Translations under genes and position numbers: made by a program
From: Corydoras sp. C115
Lineage: Eukaryota; Chordata; Actinopteri; Siluriformes; Callichthyidae
Direction of reading: 5' to 3'
DNA length: 64,000 bases
NCBI GenBank assembly: GCA_019802505.1
Contig: JAFMOC010000170.1
Span: 1,395,501-1,459,500 of the forward strand
Shown: positions 15,314-28,822 of the stretch, piece by piece
Layout: each line of letters begins with the position of its first letter
Numbering within the stretch: the first letter of the stretch is position 1
The notes under the pieces: generated by a model
Told to the model about the DNA's origin: nothing
The model's input: only the letters and a program-made list of their open reading frames with translations
The model's database searches: none

Positions 15314-15654
15314 TTCATTCATTATCTTCCGCTTTATCCTCTATTAGGGTCGCGGTGGGGTTCCCCATGCCCATCCAGGGGAGAACGTCTCGGGCGCCAG
15401 GCAGACACACCCAGGACAGGATACCAATCTATCGCTGGACACACTCACTCACCCAAACACACTCTACATGGGGCAATTTGGAGAACTCAATTGACTTGAT
15501 CCATGTTTTTGGACTGTGGGAGGAAACCGGAGAACCCGGAGGAAACCAACGCGGAAACGGGGAGAACATGGAAACTCCACCCAGATGGGGATTCGAACCG
15601 GGAATCCCTAGCGCTGAGAGGCGAACGTGCAAACCACTAAGCCACCGTGCCGCC
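15314..15654 (-). mobile_element. V-SINE (DANA/Mermaid-like), full length, minus orientation
   Basis: Read on the minus strand it has a tRNA-like head (GGCGGCACGGTGGCTTAGTGG, with box-B-like GGTTCGAATCCC), the conserved V-SINE core (CCTCCGGGTTCTCCGGTTTC, then CTCCCACAGTCCAAAAACATG) and a tail of GAATGAAT repeats. A 5-bp TAAGT flanks both ends. Open frames inside it are fortuitous. Confidence 0.88.
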
Positions 15655-17110
15655 TAAGTCAGAATTAGAGATTCTACATTTCCTCTCTTTGTAAACGAGA
15701 GAAGGATGTTCGCACTGTCACAATTAGACTTTTGTGTACAGACCTGCATGTTTCTGTTAGTAGAGCTGAGGAGTGTGGTTTAATATCAATAATCAATAAT
15801 CAAGTAGAATCTTATACTGCACATTTGGCCCTTGGTGTGAAACATGATTACAGTCGACACACCGAGACGTGGACGAGCAGCCATGTGAGCAGAGGTTGAG
15901 GAACGAAAGTGACATCCTAAGTAGATTATAGGTTGCGAATAAGACAGGGTGAGACTCTGTGCTATAATGCATGGCGGGGTTTTGTTGGCGTGGTGCCGAT
16001 CAAGACTTGTGACTCACTTGAAGGTAACCACTACGACTGGGGTCGAGGGGACAAAGGAGCCACTCAGTAGATGCACTTTTATTTTCCGCCTTATAGCCAT
16101 GCGCTCCTGCCTCCTATTGCTGATTCAATTATTGCTAATCACTCAATTCGAATCACATGCACCATGCAAGTAAATACAGACCTCAGATTCACAGACAGAA
16201 GACTACACTGGTCTTTCTCAAGCATTCTTGGGAAGACCTGTCATTTATTGCTCCATATATACACAGCAGTCGTTTTGGTGGCTCCCTAATTCTGCTCCTA
16301 AAGCTAAAAATCGAACATTTTAAAATATGCTGCATTTACACTAATTGATTAATGTTAACATATTCTGCATCACAGCCTGGCACCGCTTTATCACACTTAA
16401 TCGATGATCATCAGCCTAAACCAGCCATCTTGTGGTAAAACCCATTATTGTTAAGTGGACATTTAGACCACGATGTACCAATAATAAGCAAATTCTGCCT
16501 AATGGGATGTAGCACCATCATGTTAAAAGCTCAAATTAAGAGTTTTTATTCCCAGACCCTAGATTAACAGCTATTTCTACACTTTAGAATTTCAACATGA
16601 ACTATCTGAGACACCTTGGCTTCAAATGGGCTTTAAGAAGCTGGAATTTCACACCAGTGAAGTAGAAAACAATTATTTTGAGTCTTTTAATGGTACATTT
16701 TATGGTGTCTCCATTTTTATAGCTCGCCGTTGGGTTTTAGCACCTATATTAGAACACATTGGCTTTAGCGTGAGTCATCGGGATATTTGCTGGCTTGATG
16801 ACCTGTCAGCCGATTCAGTTTCCATGCGTTAAGTCATCCAAGCACATGGGTAACTAAACAAACTCCAGACTTCAGCGATGTGTCAGAGATCCCTCAGCTT
16901 CGGCGCAGAAATCACTGGGGGTGTAGAAATGCAGAAAAGGAAATGGGGACTGACATGTTGACTTAGTAAAAAATCCCAACGGACCCCGAATGGACAGCTA
17001 TTAAAGTTTAATTGCTTTAGCAAGCAGGGTTGTGGTAGGATAAGTAGGGTATGGAGAGCAGGACAGTGGCTGCAGATGGAAATGCATCCCATAATGGTGT
17101 GTGAATAGTT

Positions 17111-17134
17111 TCTGTCTGTCTGTCTGTCTGTCTG
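17111..17134. repeat. (TCTG)n microsatellite
   Basis: Six tandem TCTG units. Confidence 0.93.
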
Positions 17135-19314
17135 AAAAAGCTGTAGCTGAAACATGCAAACATTATTGTACCTGGTGAAGTTTGACAACAGTCAGCTTCC
17201 ATTTTTACCCAGCGTCCCACTCCCAGACAGAGAGGACAGAGGACAGCGTCTGAGCTGTGTTGCAAGTTGATTTGCATAATTTACTTTGAAGGCACGATAT
17301 TAGTCCATCTTTGCTCACTTTTTGTATCTGAAGATCACAAAGGGAACTATGTGCAGCGCCGTGCAGACTACCAGGAGGAGACTATCAAAGGGAGGGTGCA
17401 GGCTTTCAAGTCAGGACACTTCGATTGTGTTACAGATTGGTTCCAGGTGATGCAGCTTCAGGAGGTTCAGCCAGATGAAAATTGCCCTCCGTGAAGAGCT
17501 GGGCAAGACGTAGCGAGACTTCATGCTTGGCATGGTATTCCGGAATATCGAAACTACTCGCGTTTGGTGGGGATTTAAAGAGATGAAGTCTGGGCCTCAG
17601 AAATCTTGTTGCGGTGATCATCTACATAATAAAAGCTAAGAAAGCTGAGGGACCCGGGGAATTACTGCATGGTAAATGGCCTGCAATTGCTTCTCTCAGG
17701 CAATTTTGCAGATATTTTCCAGCTCTTCTGCTTGTTTACAATGGACACACTTTTCTGTGTTAACATTAGTACTCATTTTTCATTTGCAAATGTGTGTTTT
17801 TTTTTTTTTTTTTTTATATATATATATCTGCCCCAGGCTCTTGTACCCATACTGTTTTGGCAAACACAACATGCAATCATTGCAGCTCTCTGAGTTTAAC
17901 AGTAAAACAGTTTACTATTCAGTTCTATTGCCTTGTCAGTATGCTGTGGCATGAATTCGAGACACTTAAAGTTGATGATCTTTCAAATGCTAAAACTCGT
18001 CCATCAATTCTGTTAAATATGTTTTATGGGTTGTTCATAGTGAAGAAAATGCAAACACTACTCAGGACCTCGTATGTCCGACCCAGTAACACTCCCTTCA
18101 TTCTGTGAGGAGAGAACATCAACTACACTACACCACCCAACTAGAGCAGCTCTGTATTCTTTTCTAAGAAATATTACTAAATTGATGCAAAGAGCATTTA
18201 GCCAATAAGCACTTAAGTCAGTCTCGGGACAGTTTTGTTAACAAGGGAAAAATGTAGCCCTGTAATGGCTCCTTGATTTACCTCTGATTAGGTTTATTCT
18301 AAGCAGTAGGATTGTTTTCAGCGTCATTGAAGGTCGCAGCAACGGCACACCAGAGCAGCTCGAGCAGGCCCCGAAATTGAGAACTGCAATCTCCCCGCCC
18401 TCTGCAGAGGCCACACAGAGCAAATAAGCAGTTATTCCACTTTTGTTTGGAAGGCTTGGGGAAGGATTGGTCCTGTAATGAAAAGAAAACACCAGCCATG
18501 TTCCCATGACGGATTTGGTAAAGTGATTGGAACCGGGCCACACGGCTGGTGCCGGGATCACACCTCTGGTCTCAAAGCTCTTGACACTCCAGCCTTGTCG
18601 ACTGACTCACCCTTTCCAACACAACCTGATCTGGCCCAACGGGCCATGCCATCACTTAGGCCAGTGGGTTTGTCTGAGAGCTGTAATGGCTGGCCTGGTT
18701 TCTCTCTGTATTGTTTGTTAGTTATTAATTTTTGTATGAGAATATAGACAGCTGTTGGTTACAGTTGGTGCCATTTGAAAAGTTGCTGCTGTAACTGCAA
18801 CAGAACTGTGATGTTGCTTCGTTTTCTCTTGGTTCTTGTATGTGCTATATTTAATTTTACTGTTTACCAGATGATTCAGTGGAAAAGTATTACAGAGTTC
18901 AGTCAGAAATGCCTCTGGAGATCTTCCCCAGTAAAACTGCACTTCTTTCTCACTGTGTGTAGTGACAGCATCCAAAATGACAAACTGGCCATGCATGACG
19001 TCACCTTTCCAAACCCTACAGGGGTGTGCATGCACGATTTTGTGGAGCAGCGAAACAAAGCCAGCTAAGGATAGGAAGTGTACTGTTTACACTCTTTTCA
19101 GGCCTTTCAGTGGAAACAAATCCCGCAGGCATATGGGCCTGGTCTGTGCCTTCTCCACAAAGAACAGCTCCCTCCCTGGACTGGATGCACCATGCCATGG
19201 TTAAAATCACATATCTGGCTCATTTTCAACTTCTCGGTAATTTGTATGGCTCTGCATTTGTGATTTTAATTAGTTTGAAAGAGTTGTTTCATTCGCTCCC
19301 ATTATCATTGTATG

Positions 19315-19475
19315 CAACTTTGAGGAAACGTTTTGCAGAAGGCCCTTTCTCCGTTGCAGCAAAAATGTGTCCCAGTGCTCAAAGCAAAGTCCGTAAATCC
19401 AATGCGTGGGTGAATCTGGTGAACAAACAACTTGCCTGGCCTGCAAAGAGCCCCAAACCTAACCACATACATCAC
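19315..19475 (+). mobile_element. degraded Tc1/mariner-type fragment
   Basis: It shares the block order of the relic at 6953: AAACGTTTTGCAGAAGGCC, then CCCAGTGCTCAAAGCAAAGT and TGGGTGAATCTGGTG, followed by a segment reading AWPAKSPKPN, a corrupted form of the Tc1 DWPAQSPDLNP block. It explains part of the long open frame at 19026-19547. Confidence 0.6.
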
Positions 19476-21003
19476 GTCTGTGAGGCTATATACGCACAAA
19501 TTAAATCCAGTTTAATTTCAAAATACAGTCTGACTCTTCATTTTTAAACGGTGACAAGCTGTGCCTTGGATAAAGTGTTAAGTGGCCTGCTGTGATACTT
19601 TGTATTTTTGAATTTCCTCTCCTTTTATGTATCTTAGCAGGTTTTAATTCCCACCTCTGTTTAAATCATCAGACTCAATCGGGTACTTGACCTCTGATCA
19701 CTTACAAAGTTCCAGCTTGTCAGCCAGCTTCCCCATCTTCATCATCCCACAGGCCTCCGCTCTCTTCAGCCCAGCTTGGGCGGAGGAAAAGGGTTGATGA
19801 GATGGGGTTCGTGACCTTATGTCATCCCAGACCAAACACTGGGGTAAAGACTTTTTGTTATTGCAAACGACAGGCCCAGATGATTGAATTAGGCCTGTCT
19901 GGTATTGAAGTCTCTTTTTGGAGGAGATGACAGACTCCAGAGGCTTTTACTTAACTAGAGCATTTAGTCCCATGGATGTGGCAGATACCGGAGCCACGAC
20001 TAGGAAACCAGGTCTCAAAATCAGGTCACTATAAAAACATGCGTGTCTTCTGACGCCTGTAGCCATACTTTGGTTCTTCTCGATCTGTTTGTCACGTGCT
20101 GCTCTTGTGCAAGCTGTTATTGAAACCTGCTTGTATGTATGTATGTGTGTGTGTGTATATGTTTGTGAGTGTGTGTGTGAGGGGGCATTCCTTGAAGGCA
20201 TTCATATATATATTTCTCATAGTTTTATCCTGATGTCAGAGGAACTTTCCAAATTGTATTTTTCTGCTCTTTCTCTCTGACACCTCTTGTGTTTCCCGCT
20301 GGACTTCACCGATGCGACATCGCGGATACTTTCAGTTATGAATAGTTAACACCAGCTGACACACTTCTGTGGCTGAGAAGTAACTGAGACGCTCCATAAA
20401 TTAAAGGCTTGCTTTGCAGCCCTTCATTGTAAATTTCTCTCAGGATCAATTAAAAACATGCCTCGGAATCTTGGCAACGTTAAAGCCTGACGTAGCATCA
20501 TCGCTGCCTGATATTATCGCATTCGTCTGGAATGAGGAGACATCCAAGCGTATTTCCATTTTGACTTGTTTGGATGAAACATACATTCCTGGTATCTCGC
20601 CATCGGTTTTTTGTTTTGCTTTTCCAGCATAGACAGATTTTTAACTCTAGGTAAGGGTGGGAGCTTGAGTCCCGGCTGTAAAGCCTAAACACAAACACAG
20701 ACCTGCACTGCGAGCGCTCCTGCTCCAGGTTTAGGTTTAGATTTCCATCTGAACCAATTTCCATCTGAATTTGGAGTAAACATAACCAGGCTCCATCTGG
20801 TTCTCCAGAGAGAATGGGAATGAGTTAGATGAAATCCTTGAATGCCTTCAAGGAATGCCCTCTAACAACTTTTATTTCTGATTACCCCCCCGTCAGTTTT
20901 GGTGCAGATTGTCCCGTTTGGTCCTGTAGAGATCTGTGAGGTAATTTAATTGCTGGATATTTGATAATATTTAAAGAGCTTTCTTATTCGTATAACATGT
21001 ATT

Positions 21004-21346
21004 GGGCGGCACGGTGGCATAGTGTTTAGCACGTTCGCCTCTCAGCGCTAGGGATTCCCGGTTCGAATCCCCATCTGGGTGGAGTTTCCATGTTCTCCCC
21101 GTGTCCGTGTGGGTTTTCTCCGGGTTCTCCGGTTTCCTCCCACAGTCCAAAAACATGGATCAAGTTAATTGAGTTCTCTAAATTGCCCCATATAGAGTGT
21201 GTTTGGGTGGGTGAGTGTGTGCCCAGCGATGGATTGGCACCCTGTCCTGGGTCTGTCTGCCCCGCGCCCGAGACGTTCTCCCCTGGATGGGCATGGGGAA
21301 CCCACCCGCGACCCTAATAGAGGATAAAGCAGGAGATAATGAATGA
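21004..21346 (+). mobile_element. V-SINE, full length, plus orientation, with 12-bp target duplication
   Basis: GGCGGCACGGTGGC head to GATAATGAATGA tail. Perfect 12-bp direct repeats ATAACATGTATT flank it at 20992-21003 and 21347-21358, marking a clean retrotransposition event. Confidence 0.92.
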
Positions 21347-21358
21347 ATAACATGTATT

Positions 21359-24299
21359 ACAATACCTAAATATATTTTTAAAGGCAAACCCTTGGATGTT
21401 ATCGGATTAACCCAGCAGCTTTATCTCACATAGTATGGAGAGTTGCTGCGAAAAGGCTGATTCAGAGACAATAGAATGTTCATTTCTCAGTTCTAACCCT
21501 CTGAGCCACTTATGACTCAAACACTTCTTTCACTATCCAAATCAGAGCTTCACACAAAGCACATTAAGATGTTTTGTCATACACTTATATATATATATAT
21601 AATCACCCACAGTGACAGTAATTTCCTCGTTAAAATGATTAAGCCAATTATAATTCTATGTATCTGTGATTATTGCTCATGACACAGCCAAGAACGTCCC
21701 ATGAAAGGCGCTCAGGTTAGGAGCAGTAGGAACGAACGTGAGCCTCTCCATATGGCGATAATTTTGGAGGGGAAAATAGTAACAGCCCTAAAACACATGT
21801 AAAAGACATTGACATATCACAGATCAAAGTTGAATCATGCTTTCATGTTGGAGATGCATCAACAAATGATGTCCATGTGTAACGCTGGCTTGCAGCGCGC
21901 ACCTGCATGCACGCATACATCTTACTGCTCTAACAGGATCGAATCGCGATAGCGCTTCATATCAGTGTTTTCACACCGATGCTTATAAGGGAATGCATAA
22001 AACCTCAAAAGCCCAGAGTGACATATTTGGATGTGTATTCGTGATATTTTTAGCCTCCATAAGCTCACTGTAACCCAACCTGTAAGAGACGGTAATTATG
22101 AGTGACAGCTGACTGTGAAACCTCAGCACAAACGCCGTCCTGTGCATGGCCTTTTGGGAGGCCTTGTGTTGGGGCAGTCCTAGGAGTTCCCAGAATTCCC
22201 GAGTAGCCTGGCTGTTTGTAATGTGCAGCGGGTGCAGTCCTTCCCTATCTAGCTGTGTTGCAAGCACCTCCATCACACCAGTCAGGTGGAGATGAATGCA
22301 CTGCTACTTCTCTTGCTTCTTCTCCAGCTCTCTCTGCTTCTCCAACAGAAGGGTCTGCTTTGCGTCGGCGCCCGTCCTGTGAGACCTCTTCAAACGTGCC
22401 GATTTAGCTGTGGGGACCAAATGAGGGGAAAGGATGGAGCTGCAATGTGAGAGTGGGGTTTCACAGCATTCTCTTCTCATCTCAGATGAGGGGCGAAAGG
22501 GCAAAGATCGAAATGTCAGAGGTGCTTTACTCATGTCTCACACCTCTCATGATATATTATTATCTGATCACAGCGATGACACAGCATTGTGTTTCGGAAT
22601 GCATTTCATCACTTTGATTATTTGGCAAAGTGAATTGACGGGGCTTTGTTTTACATCTGCTGACTACGTCCCTCTAACATAACCGAGCGCGTGGGTCCAG
22701 GGTCACAAAACCTTTGATTTATCTGCAGTATTTGTGAAGTTCTTCTTCTGTGATTACTCTAACACATGAGAGTAGGAACTCTTCAGATCTGTAATAAAGC
22801 ATTTTGATGATACCAATCCTACTTTTACAATCAGTGGAAAGCATCTTCATCGTCTCTGGAGATGAAGGGTGTGGGGCATGTGGGACATGGTGCTCGCACA
22901 CCGCATCATCTGGTAAGCTTTGAATATCTTTATAGGCCTGTGGGGAGAAACACTTCCAAAGGACCATAAAATTTTGATGTTGGCTCAAATTATTTTTCAA
23001 AACTTCACCGGCGTCCAAACAGTATCTCGTCTGTGCGTTAATGGGATAATGATGAGTTTTCAGGAGCCAGATTTGAGAAAACTGCGACTGCGACTGCGGC
23101 TTAACTCGCGTCGCAGGGTTTACAAATGACGAATCAGCAAAAATATCTGATCGAGTTGTCATTATTAAAGCTTCATGATGTCAGCTGTGTATTCAAATAC
23201 AAAGCTCTTTGGACAGACTGGATGGGGAGCTGGGAAAACGCTAGCCTGAGTGCTGTGGTAGTTCTACTCCGTGCCCTGAGCATGCATCGCGCAGGGGAAC
23301 CCACACTCAGACAGCTGGCGAGCAGACTTCCATGTTCATGTCCCTAGCCACCTTCTTTTAAAAGATCCTCCAGTTAACGCCTCCTCGTTCGTTTTCCTCG
23401 TGGGGAAAGGAATATTTCTTCCTTTGATTCTGATCTTGGCACCAAGTAAGGTTCCTCTCCCCCAGATGGCTCTGCATCCTTTGAGAACAGGGTAAGAAAA
23501 AGGGGGAGGCTTGGAGGCCATAGAAACTTAGACGAATAGATGGATAGGGAGACAGTGAGAGCTGGTGTGTCTGCCAGTCGAGCTATGAACTGGGTTCTGT
23601 CTGCAGATGGATGGACGTGCACTCTGATGGATATCAGCGGTAATTATGAGCAGGAAGGACCCATTTCATCTTCACAAATATCGCTGTCCGAAAATCTGAC
23701 ACCCCATTAAAAATCGAAAATCTTTTCCACCTTTAATCTCGGAGCAAAAATCATTCAAATGTTGAGACATTCAATCAAAAAAAAAAAAAAAAAAAACCCA
23801 AGTCAACCTTAAAAAAAAGCTTTCTGTACTATTTCTTTGTTGCTGTTGAAATGCAATCTGATTTATGACATGAACCCTTATACCCTCGCAATAAAGCATA
23901 ACCCTTAACCTCATATGTTCTTTTCCAAAAATAGTGGATTGACGGACAGATGGGTGGACAGCTCCTGGTATCCAAAGAAAAGCAAGAAGTGCTGGCCATT
24001 ATCCTTTGCTAAAGGTATAAAGGGTCACTGAGTGAACATCACGATGGTAGGAAATGGATCTCATTGGTTTTGGGCCAACTTGTGGAGCCAAACGCAGCTG
24101 AATTTGAAAGTAGAATATGGGAAAGTCTTAAAATCGTGTACATGCAACATGAGGGAGGTTTGAAGAAGTGCTAAGGACTGCGATAAGATGAATTTAATGG
24201 CTTTTAAAAAGTGCTTGAAATAGTTGGCTGAAGAAGAAAGTGTATATGTACCATATATAAAACAGATATGTACAGACATCTTCTCTTTTACATACTGTA

Positions 24300-24354
<55 letters not shown>

Positions 24355-26611
24355 TCTGTGAGTCTGTTTGGCAAAGGAGAGGAAAGATGTGTGAGATGTC
24401 TGTGGATGTCTATAGTTGAGCCAGAAGCTGTTGGCCTCTGGTGCAGGGGATGTGACCAGGTATGGAGACAGGTATATATAGATTACAGGCCAGAAAGAAA
24501 AGGGGATGAAATTTATCTTTGTAGAGTGTAAAGACCGAGTTGGACAGTGAAAGAGCGAGGGAGAGGGAGATACTGGGACAGAAAGAAAGGGAACGAGAGG
24601 GCTTTTGGAGGGGCAGCAGACAAATTCCAGTACTGGCCTGCCGTGCAGCAGGAGAGGGGCTTGCGCTGAAGTGTTTGTGGGGCCCCTGTGGTTTTCCAAC
24701 CAATAAATCTAGTGCACGTCTTTAATACGCAGTGAGTGTGGAGGCAGAATAGTGCTGAAGGATGTATGGCCATTACTCAGCGGCCCACATCTGAGAGAAG
24801 AGCCATGGCCCGGCCTGCACCGTTAAAGCCTCTAGTCCGCCCCTCTCCTGCCCTGGCAGCTCTGCTAAGGTGTGAAAAGGAATGGACCTTTTGAAAGCTT
24901 GCTAAAAAAAAGAGTCACTAATATCTTTTACTAAACGACACGTGGGCATTTGGTGACCGCAGGAATACATAAGACCTGCTATTACTAATGTTTGGAGATT
25001 TTGGAATCTTGACTGTCACCAAGTAAATACAGTTAAACATCATATTTTTTCTAAAACAGAGACTCAATTAGACACAATTTATAAAACTGCACACATGCAA
25101 ATCTCTGTTTTATATACAGTATAGATATGTAATGCCGTTACATCACCACTGATTCACCCTGGTAATTAAAATCCAGTGTGAACAATACATTCACATCCCG
25201 AAACGTTTTCTTATAACAACTTTTTTCTTCCGTATGAAAAGCAGATCATCTGCACAGGTGTTTTATGTTGCATGTTTTAATCAGCCCCAGAAATACTAAA
25301 TAATAACTTAATAACTAAGCACAAAAAAATAAATAAATAAAGCAAATGCTTTAAAAGGCATTTTAGAGTCGCCAGAGTTTTGGTTCCATTTTAGCAAAGA
25401 TTGGCGCCATCTTTTGTTTCACGTTAGCATTGGTTCCCGTGTCTTCTTCTGTCTTCCCCTGTCTGCAGTGATTAATGCACACTATAACAAACTATTATCT
25501 TTTAATGGTCCGGTTACTGCACAGAATCAGCACAGGCCCTTTGATATGTTCAGCTGAAGTGAAAGATTAAGCAGCGTATTGAAACCAGGTCCCACTTGTG
25601 CGTTTTATTAGAGTCGTCAGGTCTGTTTATATTCAGGTTGCTAAGAGGGGTTTGTATATGCGGCTTCACAAACTCCAGCAATAATGATTTTGGATTTTTT
25701 TTTTTTTTTTTTTTTTGCTCCATGTTTGGCTTATGCACTTGTTTCCATGTCCATAATCAGAGCAGGTGTTTCTCATGGCGCTGAACTGGAAGGCATTAGA
25801 GCAGTAATGCTAACTTGCTGTCAAAGTATTTTAGTGCTTGAAGTTGAAGCACGGTGGTACTTTGGCACGGTTTCTACAGAAAACATGGTGGCTTCGTTTT
25901 GACTGCCTGTAAATCTTGCTTGGTTTCCTCTCAGAGCACAAACACAACGGGCGTCGAGTCGGCATTTTCGCTCAGCCTGAGGACCGTGTGTTGGTGCAGA
26001 GTGTCTCAAACGTTCTGCAGATTTGTGACCGGTGCGTGTCAGGGAAAAGACACTGACCAAACTCGCTGGCGTTCAGTCTTGACTTTGTCTCCTGTGATTT
26101 CGCTCACCTCTGCGCACCGGTTTTCTTTTGTGCCTGGAATTCTTTTAGTCCAAATGCTAACCATTTGTTTGTGCGTTAGCGCCACCGCTCCCACTCCTGA
26201 TTAGGACGGATTTGAAGCATTTTCGAGGACCTCACACGCAAACCGAAAACATGGCAGACATGGACACCATTATCATTCCGGGCAGCATTCCTGCATAGAT
26301 GTTGAAGGCTCTTTTTCAGGCTGCCAGGGGGAAAGAGAAAGAAGAATAGAGGAAAGAGGCTTTAGACTATAATGTAGTGATGAAAGGACCAGTGAAAGTA
26401 AAAGCCAAGATAATTTAAAGTGTACAGCATCGTTTCAAAAACACAGTTAAAGGTTTTGGATAAAAAAAATCAAGAGCAGAAAATGGAATAAAAAATAGAA
26501 TGAAAGTGTTTTTTTTTTTCTATAAAAGACTTTATACTGGTCATTATTCTAAAGAGCAAACATGACAACAACAGAGCTCAACTAACTGATCAGTAGTCAA
26601 CAGCATCCTTG
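21359..26611. other. unique non-coding stretch with microsatellites
   Basis: It contains poly-A at 23779-23798, a (GT)n(GA)n tract at 24302-24353 and a T-run at 25688-25706. Open frames at 22719-23162 (minus) and 24061-24699 (minus) are long for chance but show no family motif; the latter reads through the GT repeat. No supportable gene. Confidence 0.55.
24302..24353. repeat. (GT)n(GA)n microsatellite
   Basis: About 20 GT units followed by about six GA units. Confidence 0.95.
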
Positions 26612-26623
26612 TTTATTTATGTT

Positions 26624-26972
26624 CATTCATTCATTCATTCTCCCGCTTTATCCTCTATTAGGGTCGCGGTGGGGTTCCCCATGCCCATCTAGGGGAGAAC
26701 ATCTCAGGCGCTGGGCAGATACACCCAGGACAGGGCGCCAATCTGTCACTGGGCACACACTCACTCACACATACACACTCTATATGGGGCAATTTTGAGA
26801 ATTCAATTGACTTGATCCATGTTTTTGGACTGTGGGAGGAAACCGGAGAACCCGGAGGAAACCCACACAGACACGGGAGAACATGGAAACTCCACCCAGA
26901 TGGGGAGTCGAAGCGGGAATCCCTAGCGCTGAGAGGAGAACATGCTAAACCACTAAGCCACCGTGCCGCCCC
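26624..26972 (-). mobile_element. V-SINE, minus orientation, with 12-bp target duplication
   Basis: Full-length copy; TTTATTTATGTT is duplicated at 26612-26623 and 26973-26984. A poly-T run of about 30 bp follows the head side. This is the first of eight copies in the cluster upstream of phlpp2. Confidence 0.91.
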
Positions 26973-26981
26973 TTTATTTAT

Positions 26982-27014
<33 letters not shown>

Positions 27015-27531
27015 ATTGATTGAAAGCTTTTTTTTTATAAATGTTTTGCGCAGTTCGCAGGTCGGACACTGATGCATGAGTTTAATAAATATATAAAAAA
27101 CCTCGATGAGCACGATGAGATTGATGCTGTATTAACAAGCAGACAGCCAATCACAGCAATGAGCTGGGAGGTAACCACCAATAAGAGCAAAAGGAATTGC
27201 TTTGTCCCACCTTACCTGCGGGGACTAGGAGAGACGGCAAGATTTAAATACTAAATGAATGTAAAGCTGAACAAAGTTTAATTTAAAAACCGTAAACTAA
27301 AATATCCGTTTAAAGAAACTTAATGAAAATGTCAGATAATAAATCGGAAAGATTCGAAAAAATAATGAAACAGCAGACAGACCGCTGCACATCAGACGGT
27401 CTTTTACTGACATCTAGTGGAGTAAGTGAGAATAACATTTACTTGTTATGGATTTGAGGTGAGGTTTTAGTCTCAGGTCCATCTCTGTATGTGCTTTCTT
27501 TTGTTTTTGACTTGTTGATTACTCTTTTTTT

Positions 27532-27881
27532 TTCATTCACTCATTATCTCCCGCTTTATCCTCTATTAGGGTCGCGGTGGGGTTCCCCATGTCTATCCAG
27601 GGGAGAACATCTCGGGCGCTGGGCAGATACACCCAGGACAGGGCGCCAATCCATCGCTGGGCACACACTCACTCACACAGACACACTCTATATGGGGCAA
27701 TTTTTGAGAATTCAATTGACTTGATCTATGTTTTTGGACTATGGGAGGAAACCGGAGAACCCGGAGGAAACCCACGCAGACACGGGGAGAACATGGAAAC
27801 TCCACTCAGATGGGGATTCGAACCTGGAATCCCTAGAGCTGAGAGGAGAACGTGCTAAACCACTAAGCCACCGTGCCGCCC
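27532..27881 (-). mobile_element. V-SINE, minus orientation
   Basis: Full-length copy with the head at the right end (CCACCGTGCCGCCC). It lies head to head with the plus-oriented copy at 28101, separated by about 220 bp that include a 19-G run. Confidence 0.9.
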
Positions 27882-27938
27882 TACACTTTTTTTTATTTTT
27901 CGTAATTATATAACCATCTATATATTTTTTATTATTCT

Positions 27939-27957
27939 GGGGGGGGGGGGGGGGGGG
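27939..27957. repeat. poly-G run (19 G)
   Basis: An uninterrupted run of 19 guanines, able in principle to form a G-quadruplex. It sits between two head-to-head SINEs. Run length may be affected by sequencing error. Confidence 0.85.
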
Positions 27958-28100
27958 TCCTCTGGAACGTAACATGAGGGATTACTGTAAACCATTACAT
28001 GAAAATGTGCAGAAACCTCACTAAATAACAATGAATATATAATCTCTAGATCGAAATATAAATTGGATTTGGAAATTTTAATATTAATAATAACCTCCAA

Positions 28101-28460
28101 GGGCGGCACGGTGGCTTAGTGGTTTAGCATGTTCTCCTCTCAGCTCTAGGGATTGCCGGTTCGAATCCCCATCTGGGTGGAGTTTCCATGTTCTCCCCGT
28201 GTCTGCGTGGGTTTCCTCCGGGTTCTTCGGTTTCCTCCCACAGTCCAAAAACATGGATCAAGTCAATTGAGTTCTCCAAATTGCCCCATATAGAGTGTGT
28301 TTGAGTGAGTGAGTGAGTGAGTGTGTGTCCAGCGATGGATTGGCGCCCTGTCCTGGATCTATCTGCCCAACGCCCGAGATGTTCTCCCCTGGATGGACAT
28401 GGGGAACCCCCTGCGACCCTAATAGAGGATAAAGCGGGAGATAATGAATGAATGAATGAA
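28101..28460 (+). mobile_element. V-SINE, plus orientation, first of an abutting pair
   Basis: Complete copy from GGGCGGCACGG to a (GAAT)n tail. Only the short sequence CTCCAA separates its tail from the next copy, and the same CTCCAA precedes this one at 28095-28100. Confidence 0.91.
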
Positions 28461-28467
28461 TCTCCAA

Positions 28468-28822
28468 GGGCGGCACGGTGGCTTAGTGGTTTGGCATGTT
28501 CTCCTCTCAGCACTAGGGATTCCCGGTTCGAATCCCCATCTGGGTGGAGTTTCCATGTTCTCCCCGTGTCTGTGTGGGTTTCCTCCGGGTTCTCCGGTTT
28601 CCTCCCACAGTCCAAAAACATGGATCAAGGTCAATTGAGTTCTCCAAATTGCCCCATATAGAGAGTGTCAGTGTGAGTGAGTGTGTGCCCAGCGATGGAT
28701 TGGCGCCCTGTCCTGGGTCTATCTGCCCAGCGCCCGAGACATTCTCCCCTGGATGGGCATGTGGAACCCCACCGCGACCCTAATAGAGGATAAAGCGGGA
28801 GATAATGAATGAATGAATGAAT
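28468..28822 (+). mobile_element. V-SINE, plus orientation, second of an abutting pair
   Basis: Complete copy with a (GAAT)n tail. It is preceded by AATCTCCAA (28459-28467) and followed by ATAATCTCCA (28821-28830), so the target sequence appears three times around the pair. Confidence 0.91.

Larger units (their letters stand above)
15655..21003. other. unique non-coding stretch
   Basis: Apart from the Tc1/mariner relic at 19315-19475, it holds a (CTGT)n tract at 17111-17134, T-runs at 17798-17815 and a short GT tract near 20140-20180. The 173-codon open frame at 19026-19547 has no recognisable domain and overlaps that relic. No supportable gene. Confidence 0.55.

Noticed and set aside
15594..15654. 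tRNA-like sequences with GGTTCGAATCCC at every SINE
   Set aside because: These are promoter heads of tRNA-derived SINEs. They lack a complete cloverleaf with a paired acceptor stem, so they are not called as tRNA genes.
17330..17446. Possible isolated exon ending TTCCAG|gtgatg
   Set aside because: A short stretch looks exon-like in base composition, but the peptide matches nothing I know and no partner exon with compatible phase is apparent.
19026..19547. A 173-codon plus-strand open frame
   Set aside because: No recognisable domain and no codon pattern of a real exon. Its second half overlaps a decayed Tc1/mariner fragment (AWPAKSPKPN from the transposase motif), which explains the apparent coding look.
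22719..23162. A 147-codon minus-strand open frame
   Set aside because: No family motif. Other open frames overlap it on the opposite strand, and nothing nearby suggests partner exons.
24061..24699. A 212-codon minus-strand open frame
   Set aside because: It crosses a GT/GA microsatellite that gives a Thr-His run and has no recognisable domain. Low-complexity repeats keep frames open by chance.
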